Assembly: GCF_050871315.1 (NCBI RefSeq)
Contig: NZ_JBJLRE010000009.1
Direction: 5' to 3' (one strand)
From: Kineococcus gynurae
Lineage (GTDB): Bacteria; Actinomycetota; Actinomycetes; Actinomycetales; Kineococcaceae
DNA: 64,000 nucleotides
Shown piece by piece: positions 49,194-56,997 of the stretch. Position 1 is the first letter of the stretch; every line of letters begins with the position of its first letter. Below the pieces are notes generated by a model. The model was given only the letters and a program-made list of their open reading frames with translations. It searched no databases and was not told where the DNA came from. The position numbers were made by a program, and so were the translations under genes.

Positions 49194-49274
49194 GGTTCCT
49201 CTGCTGCCCGGACTCCTGCGCCTGCGCACGGAAGGCTCACCGCCCGTGCACGCAATCGTCCCGTCGGGAGGAGA

Positions 49275-49982
49275 CTACCCCCCGTCGTAGGTCGCGGAGG
49301 GGCCGGGGCGCGCCGAGAACCGCTCGGGCACAGGCAGCGCCCGGGCTGCTCCCAGCAGTCGCAGGTAGCGTGCGCGGGGCACCTCCCGCACGCCGAGGGT
49401 CTCGAGGTGGTCGGTGGCCCACTGCACGTCGATCAACCGCCCCGGGATCGCGTCGCCGTGCATGATCCGGGCCAGTCCGACCACGGCCGCCTTGGAGGCG
49501 TCGGTCACGCGGTGGAACTTGGACTCGGCGGCGAACAGGCCGCCGATGCTGACCCCGTAGAGACCGCCGGCGAGCTCCCCGTCGGCCCACACCTCGACCG
49601 AGCGGGCCCAGCCGAGCTCGTGCAGGCGCAGGTAGGCGGCCGCGAAGCGGTCGGTGATCCAGGCGCCGCTGCGGCGGGGGTCGGCGCAGCCGGCGACCAC
49701 GTCGGCGAAGGCCGTGTCCGTCGTGATCGTGAAGCCCCGCATCGAGCGGCGCAGCGACCGGGAGACGTGCACGTCCGCGGGGTGCAGCACCCCCCGCCGG
49801 GCGGGGCACCACCACCCGAGCGGGTCGGAGCCGCCCGACCCCGTCCCCATGGGGAACAACCCGAGCGCGTAGGCCTCCAGCAGCGTGGACGGGCTCAGGT
49901 CGCCGCCGCAGGCCAGCAGGTCCGGGTCGTCGGGGTCGAGGCCGACCAGGAGCGCGGAGAGGTCGAACCGGGACGGACCCAC
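49275..49982 (-). CDS. aat: Leucyl/phenylalanyl-tRNA-protein transferase
   Basis: A 235-residue Aat. It attaches Leu or Phe to N-terminal Arg/Lys of proteins, marking them for ClpS/ClpAP. Landmarks: LLACGGDLSPSTLLEAYALGLFPM, WWCPARRGVL, GGLYGVSIGGLFAAESKF and HLETLGV. The frame is open to GTG 50147, but the segment between is low-complexity and contains a 15-bp terminator-like hairpin (50043-50076); GTG 49982 gives the usual family start (SRFDLSALL) and length and is preferred. The ribosome-binding site is weak. It lies just upstream of ctaC on the same strand. Confidence 0.87.
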   Translation of the reverse strand: MGPSRFDLSALLVGLDPDDPDLLACGGDLSPSTLLEAYALGLFPMGTGSGGSDPLGWWCPARRGVLHPADVHVSRSLRRSMRGFTITTDTAFADVVAGCADPRRSGAWITDRFAAAYLRLHELGWARSVEVWADGELAGGLYGVSIGGLFAAESKFHRVTDASKAAVVGLARIMHGDAIPGRLIDVQWATDHLETLGVREVPRARYLRLLGAARALPVPERFSARPGPSATYDGG

Positions 49983-50042
49983 CTCGGCCCGGGGGCGAGC
50001 CCTGCCTCGGTCGGACCCGGCCCCGGGACCGGCCCCGGACGC

Positions 50043-50076
50043 GACGACCCCCGCACCGTGGGGTGCGGGGGTCGTC
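50043..50076 (-). terminator. Hairpin terminator after erpA
   Basis: A perfect 15-bp stem (GACGACCCCCGCACC and complement) with a GTGG loop, 52 bp after the erpA stop. It argues that aat starts downstream of it, not at 50147. Confidence 0.7.
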
Positions 50077-50127
50077 ACGGGAACCGCTGACCCGGCCGCG
50101 GCGCGCGCGCCGTCCGGGTCGGAGGGC

Positions 50128-50514
50128 TCAGGAGAAGGAGTCGCCACAGGCGCAGGAGCTGCCCGCGTTGGGGTTGTCGATCGTGAACCCCTGCTTCTCG
50201 ATGGTGTCGGCGAAGTCGATGGTGGCGCCGTCCAGGTAGGGGGCGCTCATCTTGTCGACGACGACCTCGACGCCGGTGAAGTCGCGCACGGCGTCACCGT
50301 CGAGCTCGCGCTCGTCGAAGTAGAGCTGGTAGATGAGGCCGGAGCAGCCGCCGGGCTGCACCGCGATCCGCAGGCGGAGGTCGTCGCGACCCTCCTGCTC
50401 CAGCAGCGTGCGCACCTTGGTCGCGGCGACCTCGGTGAGCTCCACCCCGTGGGCCTGGGCGGTCGTCTCCGCGGACGCGGCGTCGGTGGCCGGGGCGGTG
50501 GTGGGGGTGCTCAT
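50128..50514 (-). CDS. erpA: HesB/IscA-type iron-sulfur insertion protein
   Basis: A 128-residue A-type Fe-S carrier. The three ligand cysteines are in QPGGCSGLIYQ and, at the C-terminus, GSSCACGDSFS. An N-terminal extension of about 22 residues is Thr/Ala-rich. It passes Fe-S clusters to targets, possibly the Rieske protein and other enzymes; this is the Rv2204c position. ATG 50514 is chosen; ATG 50520, closer to GGAGACG, is an alternative that adds two residues. A hairpin follows the stop. Confidence 0.9.
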   Translation of the reverse strand: MSTPTTAPATDAASAETTAQAHGVELTEVAATKVRTLLEQEGRDDLRLRIAVQPGGCSGLIYQLYFDERELDGDAVRDFTGVEVVVDKMSAPYLDGATIDFADTIEKQGFTIDNPNAGSSCACGDSFS

Positions 50515-50646
50515 GGACATCGTCTCCGGTTCGCTCGGGTACCTCCCCCACGAGGGGCGAGGCTGGCCTGTCGAGGCGTCCAACCACCGGGCGGGCCCGG
50601 GTGTTCCCGGGACGGTCCCGCGGGGTGCCGTCGGCCGAGGACCAGG

Positions 50647-52125
50647 TTACGACGTCCGCGGCCCCGTCCGAGGCGGGTCGGGAACGGGATCCCCCGCGGC
50701 CAGACCCTCCAGGAGCAGCACCTCGCCCAGGCACACCCGGGCGAAGTCGGCCAGGTGCAGGGACTCGTCGGCCCCGTGGGCGCGGGAGTCCGGGTCCTCG
50801 ACCCCGGTCACCAGGATGGCGGCGCCGGGGTAGACCGCGGCCAGGTCGGCCACGAACGGGATGGACCCGCCCATGCCGGTCTCGACCACCTCGGCCCCGA
50901 ACGCCGCGGCGAAGGCCCGGCGGGCGACGTCGTGGGCGGCCGAGGACGTGTCGGCGGAGAACGGCCGCCCCTCCTCCCCCGGGACGACCTGCACCCGCGC
51001 CCCGAACGGGGCGTGGGCGAGCAGGTGCTCGTGCAGCGCCCGGGCGGCCTCGGCCGGGTCCTGGCCCGGGGCCACGCGCAGGCTGAGCTTGGCCCGGGCC
51101 GAGGGCAGCAACGTGTTCGAGGCCCGGTCCACCGGGGTCGCGTCCAGACCGACGACCGCGAGCGCCGGTCGGGTCCACAGCCGGTCGGCCAGGCTGCCCG
51201 TCCCGGCCAGCCGGACCCCGTCGAGCACACCGGCGTCGGTGCGGAACGTCGCCTCGTCCAGCCCCGGGTCGGTCGCGGTCCCCCGGTGCAGCCCGGCGAC
51301 CGCGACGTCGCCCGCCTCGTCGTGCAGGGTCGCGAGCAGGCGGCAGAGCAGGGTGAGGGCGTCGAGCACCGGGCCACCGTTGATGCCGGAGTGCACCGCG
51401 TGCGAGAGCACGTCGAGACGCACCTCGCAGTCGACGAGACCCCGCAGCGTGGTGGTCAGGGCGGGCACGCCCACGGCGAAGTTGGCGGAGTCGGCGACGA
51501 CGATCACGTCGGCGGCGAGGTCGTCGCGGAACGTCTGCAGGAAGGTGCCGAACGAGGGCGAGCCGACCTCCTCCTCCCCCTCGACGAAGACGGTGACCCC
51601 GACGCCGTCGTCGTCCGACCAGCGCGGCAGCAGGGTGCGCAGGGCGGCCACGTGGGCCATGACGCCCGCCTTGTCGTCGGCGGCGCCACGGCCGAACAGC
51701 CGGCCGTCGCGCTCGGTGGGCTCGAAGGGCGGGCTGGCCCAGTCCGCGTCGTCCCCGGGCGGCTGCACGTCGTGGTGGGCGTAGAGCAGGACGGTCGGGC
51801 GTCCTTCCGGTGCCGGGCGCCGGGCCAGCACCGCGGGGGCCCCGGGTCGACCGTCGGGTCCGGGGACGCGCACGACGCGCACCGAGGGCAGCCCGGCCCC
51901 GCGCAGGAGGTCGGCGACCGCCTCCGCGGAGGCCTCGACGTGGGCCTGGTCGAAGGCGGCGGCGGACACGCTCGGGATGCGGACGAGGGCCTCCAGGTCG
52001 GCCCGCACCCCGGGCGCGACCGCCTCGGCGGCGGCCCGCAGCTCGGCCACGAGCGCAGGGTCCGGGTCGCTCCTCGGGCCGCCCGGGGCGCTCGTCGGGG
52101 CGGTGGGGACGTCGGGCTCGGCCAT
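50647..52125 (-). CDS. M20-family dipeptidase/peptidase
   Basis: A 492-residue zinc peptidase of the M20 group. Metal sites: LLYAHHDVQPPGD (His-x-Asp), GRGAADDKAGV (bridging Asp), VEGEEEVGS (catalytic and binding Glu) and the C-terminal AHGADESLHLADF (His). The dimerisation domain contains SHAVHSGINGG. It hydrolyses dipeptides or related amides in the cytoplasm. ATG 52125 is preferred because TACGGT ends 7 nt upstream; GTG 52134 overlaps that hexamer. Confidence 0.88.
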   Translation of the reverse strand: MAEPDVPTAPTSAPGGPRSDPDPALVAELRAAAEAVAPGVRADLEALVRIPSVSAAAFDQAHVEASAEAVADLLRGAGLPSVRVVRVPGPDGRPGAPAVLARRPAPEGRPTVLLYAHHDVQPPGDDADWASPPFEPTERDGRLFGRGAADDKAGVMAHVAALRTLLPRWSDDDGVGVTVFVEGEEEVGSPSFGTFLQTFRDDLAADVIVVADSANFAVGVPALTTTLRGLVDCEVRLDVLSHAVHSGINGGPVLDALTLLCRLLATLHDEAGDVAVAGLHRGTATDPGLDEATFRTDAGVLDGVRLAGTGSLADRLWTRPALAVVGLDATPVDRASNTLLPSARAKLSLRVAPGQDPAEAARALHEHLLAHAPFGARVQVVPGEEGRPFSADTSSAAHDVARRAFAAAFGAEVVETGMGGSIPFVADLAAVYPGAAILVTGVEDPDSRAHGADESLHLADFARVCLGEVLLLEGLAAGDPVPDPPRTGPRTS

Positions 52126-52132
52126 GCCGGCC

Positions 52133-52138
52133 ACCGTA
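52133..52138 (-). promoter_or_regulatory. Leaderless -10 element of the M20 peptidase gene
   Basis: TACGGT on the reverse strand ends 7 nt before ATG 52125. Confidence 0.5.
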
Positions 52139-52243
52139 GGCGACGTGCTCGCGGGGGCCCGGGCACCCCGACCGGGCCGCGACCGGGCCGCGACCGGGCC
52201 GCGACCGGGCCCGCGCCGGGGCCGGTCGCGACGGCGGCTGTCG

Positions 52244-52249
52244 TACCCT
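52244..52249 (+). promoter_or_regulatory. Leaderless -10 element of the DUF3043 gene
   Basis: TACCCT ends 7 nt before GTG 52257; a tandem run of GCGACCGGGCC units lies just upstream (about 52176-52212). Confidence 0.6.
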
Positions 52250-52256
52250 GAGCGGC

Positions 52257-52850
52257 GTGTTCGGGCGAAGCAAGAGCGAGAAGAAGGCCGCCGACGCGGC
52301 CACCCCCGCGGTCAACCTGACCAAGGAGGGCGGCAAGGGGCGGCCGACCCCCAAGCGCAGCGTGGCCCAGGCCCGCAACGTGCGCCCGCTCGTCCCGGCC
52401 GACCGCAAGCTCGCCCAGAAGGCTTCGCGGGAGCAGGCGCGCGCCGAGCGGATGAAGGTGCAGCAGGCCCTGCTCACGGGCGACGAGCGGCACCTCCCGC
52501 TGCGCGACCGCGGCCCGCAGAAGCGGCACGTGCGCGACGTCGTGGACGCCCGCCGCAACGTCGGGGAGTACTTCCTGATCGTGGCGGCGGCCTCGCTGCT
52601 GCTCTCCATCGTGGTCACCCCGCTGAACTCCCGCGAGGTGGTCGCCGGGACCACGCTGCTGATCTACGGGATGCTCGCGGTCGTCATCATCGACTCGATC
52701 CTGCTGGGCCGGAAGATCAAGCGTTCGGTGACCGAACGGTTCGGGACCCCCGAGCGCGGGGTCGTCGGGTACGGCGTGACCCGGGCGTTGCAGATCCGCC
52801 GCCTGCGCCGCCCCGTGCCCATGATCAAGCGCGGGGACGCCCCCCGCTGA
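52257..52850 (+). CDS. DUF3043 membrane protein
   Basis: A 197-residue actinobacterial DUF3043 protein: a Lys/Arg-rich cytoplasmic N-terminal half (GKGRPTPKRSVAQARNVRPL, then HLPLRDRGPQKRHVRDVVDARRN as a landmark starting HLPLRDRGP), two adjacent membrane helices (about 103-121 and 131-152) and a basic tail. It is conserved next to the quinone-oxidase region in many actinobacteria; the function is unknown. The basic N-terminus suggests contact with membrane lipid or nucleic acid. GTG 52257 has a leaderless promoter. Confidence 0.85.
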   Translation: MFGRSKSEKKAADAATPAVNLTKEGGKGRPTPKRSVAQARNVRPLVPADRKLAQKASREQARAERMKVQQALLTGDERHLPLRDRGPQKRHVRDVVDARRNVGEYFLIVAAASLLLSIVVTPLNSREVVAGTTLLIYGMLAVVIIDSILLGRKIKRSVTERFGTPERGVVGYGVTRALQIRRLRRPVPMIKRGDAPR

Positions 52851-52909
52851 TCCGCGGGTCCGCCCGGGACGCGTGCCGGGGTGGAGCTGCCCCTCGCCGG
52901 TCGCGGTCG

Positions 52910-52915
52910 TAGGTT
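52910..52915 (+). promoter_or_regulatory. Leaderless -10 element of the aldo/keto reductase gene
   Basis: TAGGTT ends 6 nt before ATG 52922. Confidence 0.6.
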
Positions 52916-52921
52916 GCCGCC

Positions 52922-53932
52922 ATGGAACACCGCCACCTCGGCTCCTCCGGTCTCAAGGTCTCCGAGATCACCTACGGCAACTGGCTGACGCACGGCTCGC
53001 AGGTCGAGAACGACGCCGCCGTCGCCTGCGTGCACGCCGCGCTGGACGCGGGGATCACGACCTTCGACACCGCCGACGTCTACGCCAACACCGCGGCCGA
53101 GTCGGTCCTCGGTCGGGCGCTGAAGGGCCAGCGCCGCGAGAGCCTGGAGATCCTGACCAAGGTCTACTTCCCCACCGGCCCCAAGGGCCCGAACGACACC
53201 GGGTTGTCCCGCAAGCACATCCTGGAGTCCATCGACGGTTCGCTGCGCCGGCTCGGGACCGACCACGTCGACGTGTACCAGGCCCACCGCTACGACACCG
53301 AGACCCCGCTGACCGAGACGATGCAGGCCTTCGCCGACGTGGTGCGGGCCGGCAAGGCGTTCTACGTCGGGGTCAGCGAGTGGACCGCCGAGCAGCTGCG
53401 CGAGGGCCACGCCCTGGCCCGCGAGCTCGGGTTCCAGCTGGTCTCCAACCAGCCGCAGTACTCCGCGCTGTGGCGGGTGATCGAGTCCGAGGTCGTGCCC
53501 ACGTCCGAGGAGCTCGGCATCGGTCAGATCGTGTTCTCCCCCGTCGCCCAGGGGGTCCTGACCGGCAAGTACACCCCGGGCGGGGAGCTGCCCGCCGGGT
53601 CGCGCGCACGGGACGAGAAGGGCGGCAAGACGATGATCAGCCGGTGGATGCGCGACGACGTGCTCGTCGCCGTTCAGGGGCTGCGACCGGTGGCCGACGA
53701 CCACGGCCTGAGCCTGTCGCAGCTCGCGCTGGCCTGGGTCCTGCAGAACCGCAACGTGTCCTCGGCGATCATCGGCGCCTCCCGCCCCGAGCAGGTCGTG
53801 GAGAACGTCAAGGCCTCGGGGGTCACCCTGCCGCCGGAGACCCTGCAGCGCATCGACGAGGTGCTGGCCGGGGTGGCCGAGCGGGACCCCGGCAAGACCG
53901 CCGAGAACGCGCCCAAGGCCCGTCTCGTCTGA
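52922..53932 (+). CDS. Aldo/keto reductase, voltage-channel beta-subunit-like group
   Basis: A 336-residue NADPH-dependent reductase with the AKR tetrad: FDTADVY (Asp, Tyr), ILTKVYFP (Lys) and VYQAHRYD (His). The C-terminal part has SPVAQGVLTGKYTPGG and SSAIIGASRPEQVVENV, typical of the AKR6/12-like group. It probably reduces aldehydes; the substrate is not predictable. It has its own leaderless promoter and is closed by a hairpin at 53950. Confidence 0.9.
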   Translation: MEHRHLGSSGLKVSEITYGNWLTHGSQVENDAAVACVHAALDAGITTFDTADVYANTAAESVLGRALKGQRRESLEILTKVYFPTGPKGPNDTGLSRKHILESIDGSLRRLGTDHVDVYQAHRYDTETPLTETMQAFADVVRAGKAFYVGVSEWTAEQLREGHALARELGFQLVSNQPQYSALWRVIESEVVPTSEELGIGQIVFSPVAQGVLTGKYTPGGELPAGSRARDEKGGKTMISRWMRDDVLVAVQGLRPVADDHGLSLSQLALAWVLQNRNVSSAIIGASRPEQVVENVKASGVTLPPETLQRIDEVLAGVAERDPGKTAENAPKARLV

Positions 53933-53949
53933 CGTCCCGCCCGTCTGCG

Positions 53950-53974
53950 GCGGGGCCCGGTCCGCGGGCCCCGC
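53950..53974. terminator. Bidirectional terminator after the aldo/keto reductase gene
   Basis: A perfect 10-bp stem (GCGGGGCCCG and complement) and a 5-nt loop between the convergent ends at 53932 and 53975. Confidence 0.7.
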
Positions 53975-54208
53975 TCAGTCGGCCGGGTGCAGGCTGAGCG
54001 GGGGCCCCACCGGTCGGCCGTCACCGTGCAGGTGGGCGTGCTCCACGCCGTGGCGGCGCAGCTCGCGCCACCGCTGCCCGATCCACACCTCGGCGTCGGA
54101 GCGGGAGGGGAAGCCGCCCGTCGTGGGCGGGCCGGTGTCCGGCACGCTCTCCACCGCGCGTCCCTCGGTGTCGGTGTAGGTCCACGTCCACTGCTCGACC
54201 CGGCTCAT
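53975..54208 (-). CDS. Small hypothetical protein coupled to the DHA2 exporter
   Basis: A 77-residue soluble protein: VEQWTWTYTDTEGRAV, then FPSRSDAEVWIGQRWRELRRHGVEHAHL (quoted by landmarks DAEVWIGQRW and HGVEHAHLHG) and a short C-terminal GPPLSLHPAD. It resembles small actinobacterial hypotheticals of this size; no function is known. The ATG overlaps the exporter stop by ATGA. TACGGT ends 6 nt upstream as well, so it may also have its own leaderless transcript. Confidence 0.65.
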   Translation of the reverse strand: MSRVEQWTWTYTDTEGRAVESVPDTGPPTTGGFPSRSDAEVWIGQRWRELRRHGVEHAHLHGDGRPVGPPLSLHPAD

Positions 54209-55764
54209 CGGGCCACCGTAGAAGACCCCGGCCCCGGTGCCTCGCCCGCGGGGGTCGGGGCGTCCTGACGTCGGCGGGCGTCCACGAGGGCCAGGACGAG
54301 CGCGAGGACCACGCAGCCGACCGAGACCCGCAGCCCGGCCGAGAGCGCCTCGCCGTACACGGCCGCCCCGCGCCCGCCCCCGACGCCCGCGAAGAAGACG
54401 CTGGTCACGGCGGCGACCCCGACGGCCGTCCCGATGCGCTGCCCGGTCTGCAGGACCCCGCCCGCGACCCCGGCCACCCGACGCGGCACCTCGGCCAGCG
54501 CCAGGGTCTGGTTCGGCGAGATGGTCAGACCGCTGCCCGCCCCCGCCACGGCGAGGACCGCGCCGAGCAGGACCGCCGGCAGCCAGGTGGGGGCGTCGGC
54601 GGGGACGGTCGCGGCGACGACGTCGGCCCCCACGAGACCGACGAGGGTGAGCACCAGCCCGACGACGACGATCCGGCGGCCCCGGGTGGAGACCCGCCGG
54701 CCCCCGATCTGGGCCGTGACCGCCGAGGCCAGCGCGAAGGGGGTGAGCACGAGACCGGCCTGCAACGGGGGCAGCCCGAGCCCGGTCTGCACGTAGAGCG
54801 TCGTGACCAGGAAGATGCCGGTGAAGCCGGCGAAGTAGGCGATCCCGACCGCCGCGCCCAGGCTGAACGAGGCCGTCCGCACGAGGTCGCCGGAGACCAC
54901 CGGCTCGCGGCCGCGACGGGCGTCGTGGCGTTCCCAGAGCACGAAAGCGGCCATGAGCAGCGCCGCCACGGGCAGCAGCGCCCACCGCCAGGCGGGGGCC
55001 CCGCCCCCGGACCCCTCGGTCAGGACGAAGGGCAGCATCGCCACGGTCACCGCGGCGGCCAGCAGCAGCAGCCCGACGACGTCGAGGTGGACCCGCCCGG
55101 ACGCGCTGCGGTGCCGCGGGCCGGCCGGCTGGGCGGCACCCGTGGGACCGGTCCCGGCGGCCGCCTCGCGCGGACCGGCCGCGGTCGGACGCGGGAGCCA
55201 GCGCCAGGCGAGCGGGAACAGCACGAGCCCGATGGGGACGTTCACGAGGAAGACCCCGCGCCAGCCGTGCTCCTCGCCGAAGACGAGCAGGATGAGTCCG
55301 CCGAGCAGCGGCCCGACCGCGGTCGAGATTCCGACGGTCGTCCCGAACGCCCCGAAGGCCCGGGCCCGTTCGGCCCCGCTGAACAGCTGCTGCAGCAGGC
55401 CGAGCACCTGGGGGTTGAGGATGCCGGCCGCCGCCCCCTGGATCAGCCGGACGACGGCGAGCGCCGTGCCCGACTCGACGAGGCCGGCGACCGCGCTGGT
55501 GACGGTGAAGGCGACCAGGCCGACGAGGAACAAGGTGCGTCGGGAGAACACGTCGCCGAGACGGCCCGAAGGCACCAGGAACAGGCCGAAGGCCAGGGCG
55601 TAGCCGGCCACGATCCATTGCAGCTCACCGGCGGAGGCGCCCAGCGAGCGCTGCATGCTGGGCAGGGCGACGTTCACGATGGACACGTCGAGCAGGGTCA
55701 TGAACCCGGCGGCCAGGCAGACCCCGAGGGCCCGCCAGCGCTGCGGGTCGTCGGCGGCGTTCAG
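54205..55764 (-). CDS. DHA2-family MFS exporter with an apparent CTG start
   Basis: A 14-helix EmrB/QacA-like drug:H+ antiporter, 519 residues if it starts at CTG 55764-55762. TM1 (ALGVCLAAGFMTLLDVSIVNVALP) carries motif D1, GRLGDVFSRRTLF is motif A, and GISTAVGPLLGG is motif C. In frame before the ATG at 55701 there is no ATG, GTG or TTG; starting at that ATG would cut TM1 in half. The CTG overlaps the pyrD stop as CTGA, the same layout as at 4223-4226. The substrate is unknown. It is coupled to pyrD upstream and a small ORF downstream. Confidence 0.82.
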   Translation of the reverse strand: MNAADDPQRWRALGVCLAAGFMTLLDVSIVNVALPSMQRSLGASAGELQWIVAGYALAFGLFLVPSGRLGDVFSRRTLFLVGLVAFTVTSAVAGLVESGTALAVVRLIQGAAAGILNPQVLGLLQQLFSGAERARAFGAFGTTVGISTAVGPLLGGLILLVFGEEHGWRGVFLVNVPIGLVLFPLAWRWLPRPTAAGPREAAAGTGPTGAAQPAGPRHRSASGRVHLDVVGLLLLAAAVTVAMLPFVLTEGSGGGAPAWRWALLPVAALLMAAFVLWERHDARRGREPVVSGDLVRTASFSLGAAVGIAYFAGFTGIFLVTTLYVQTGLGLPPLQAGLVLTPFALASAVTAQIGGRRVSTRGRRIVVVGLVLTLVGLVGADVVAATVPADAPTWLPAVLLGAVLAVAGAGSGLTISPNQTLALAEVPRRVAGVAGGVLQTGQRIGTAVGVAAVTSVFFAGVGGGRGAAVYGEALSAGLRVSVGCVVLALVLALVDARRRQDAPTPAGEAPGPGSSTVAR

Positions 55765-56840
55765 GCCGGGTCCGTCTCGCGGCGGCTGCGCTGGGCGGCG
55801 ACGCCTTCCAGGACCCGCCGCGGCCAGGCCGGGCCCTCGTAGATGAAGGCGGTGTAGGCCTGGACCAGGGACGCGCCCGCGTCGAGCCGTTCCTGCACGT
55901 CGGCGGCCGTCTCGACCCCGCCGGCGCTGATCAGCACCAGGCGCGAGCCGACCCGCTCGGCCAGGCGGCGCAGCACCGCGAGCGAGCGGGCCTTGAGCGG
56001 GGCCCCGGACAACCCCCCGCCGCCGGCGGCGTCGACCTCGGCCGAGGAGCTGCGCAGGCCCTCGCGCGAGATGGTCGTGTTGGTGGCGACGATGCCGTCC
56101 AGCCCCTCCTCGAGGGCGAGGTCGGCGACCGCGTCCACGTCGGCGTCGCCGAGGTCGGGGGCGATCTTGACCAGCAGCGGGACCCGGCGCGGCGAGCTCT
56201 CGTCGGCGGCCTCCCGCACCGCGCGCAGGACGGGGCGCAGCTTCTCCACGGCCTGCAGGTCGCGCAGCCCGGGGGTGTTCGGGGAGGAGACGTTGATGAC
56301 CAGGTAGTCGGCGTAGGGGGCCAGCAACCGCGCCGAGGTGGCGTAGTCGGCCGCGGCGTCCGCCTCGGCGACCACCTTGCTCTTGCCGATGTTGACGCCG
56401 ATGGGGACCAGGTTCGGCGGGGGGGCCGCGCGCAGCTGCCGCAACCGCCCGGCGACCTCCTCGGCCCCGCGGTTGTTGAAGCCCATGCGGTTGACGACCG
56501 CCCGGTCGGCGGTGAGCCGCTGCAACCGCGGCCGGGGGTTGCCCGGCTGCGGGAGGGCCGTCACCGTCCCGATCTCGACGAAGGTGAACCCGAGGTTGCC
56601 CAGGGCCTCCACCCCGGTCCCGTTCTTGTCGAAGCCGGCGGCGAGTCCGAGGGGTCCGGCCAGGTCCATCCCCAGCACGCGGGTGCGCAACCGGTCGTCC
56701 TGCGGTATGAAGACGCGCCGGATCGCGGAGTTGGCCAGGGGGACCCGCGCCGAGGCCTTGATGGCCGAGAACGCCCAGGTGTGCGCCGTCTCCGCGTCGA
56801 TGCGCGTGAACACGTGTCGGTACAGCGAGCGGTACAGCAC
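55761..56840 (-). CDS. pyrD: Dihydroorotate dehydrogenase, class 2 (quinone-dependent)
   Basis: A 359-residue membrane-associated enzyme of pyrimidine synthesis. It has the class 2 N-terminal helix region (LYRSLYRHVFTRIDAETAH), AGFDKNGTG, NRMGFNN, VINVSSPNTPGLR (with the catalytic Ser) and TNTTISR. FMN is bound by the C-terminal ISAGGV segment. It passes electrons from dihydroorotate to menaquinone. GTG 56840 has GAGGAAG upstream. It is followed by the exporter in a CTGA overlap. Confidence 0.95.
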   Translation of the reverse strand: MLYRSLYRHVFTRIDAETAHTWAFSAIKASARVPLANSAIRRVFIPQDDRLRTRVLGMDLAGPLGLAAGFDKNGTGVEALGNLGFTFVEIGTVTALPQPGNPRPRLQRLTADRAVVNRMGFNNRGAEEVAGRLRQLRAAPPPNLVPIGVNIGKSKVVAEADAAADYATSARLLAPYADYLVINVSSPNTPGLRDLQAVEKLRPVLRAVREAADESSPRRVPLLVKIAPDLGDADVDAVADLALEEGLDGIVATNTTISREGLRSSSAEVDAAGGGGLSGAPLKARSLAVLRRLAERVGSRLVLISAGGVETAADVQERLDAGASLVQAYTAFIYEGPAWPRRVLEGVAAQRSRRETDPA

Positions 56841-56946
56841 AGGCGACTTCCTCACCCCCGGGGATCGTGACGATCGGAGGCTAGCTTGCAGGTCGGGGCG
56901 GGTGCGCGCGCGGGGAGGGCGGGCCACCCCGCTCCCCCCTTCCCTC

Positions 56947-56978
56947 CCGTGATCAAGGAATCCATTCCTTGATCACGG
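56947..56978. repeat. Dispersed palindrome, copy 2 (perfect)
   Basis: CCGTGATCAAGGAAT (56947-56961) and its exact complement (56964-56978) are separated by two bases, with a G-rich flank on the right. It lies just after the Gfo/Idh stop (reverse strand) and can act as its terminator. It shares sequence with copies at 16926 and 39879. Confidence 0.8.
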
Positions 56979-56997
56979 AGGGGTGGGGGATGCGGGG

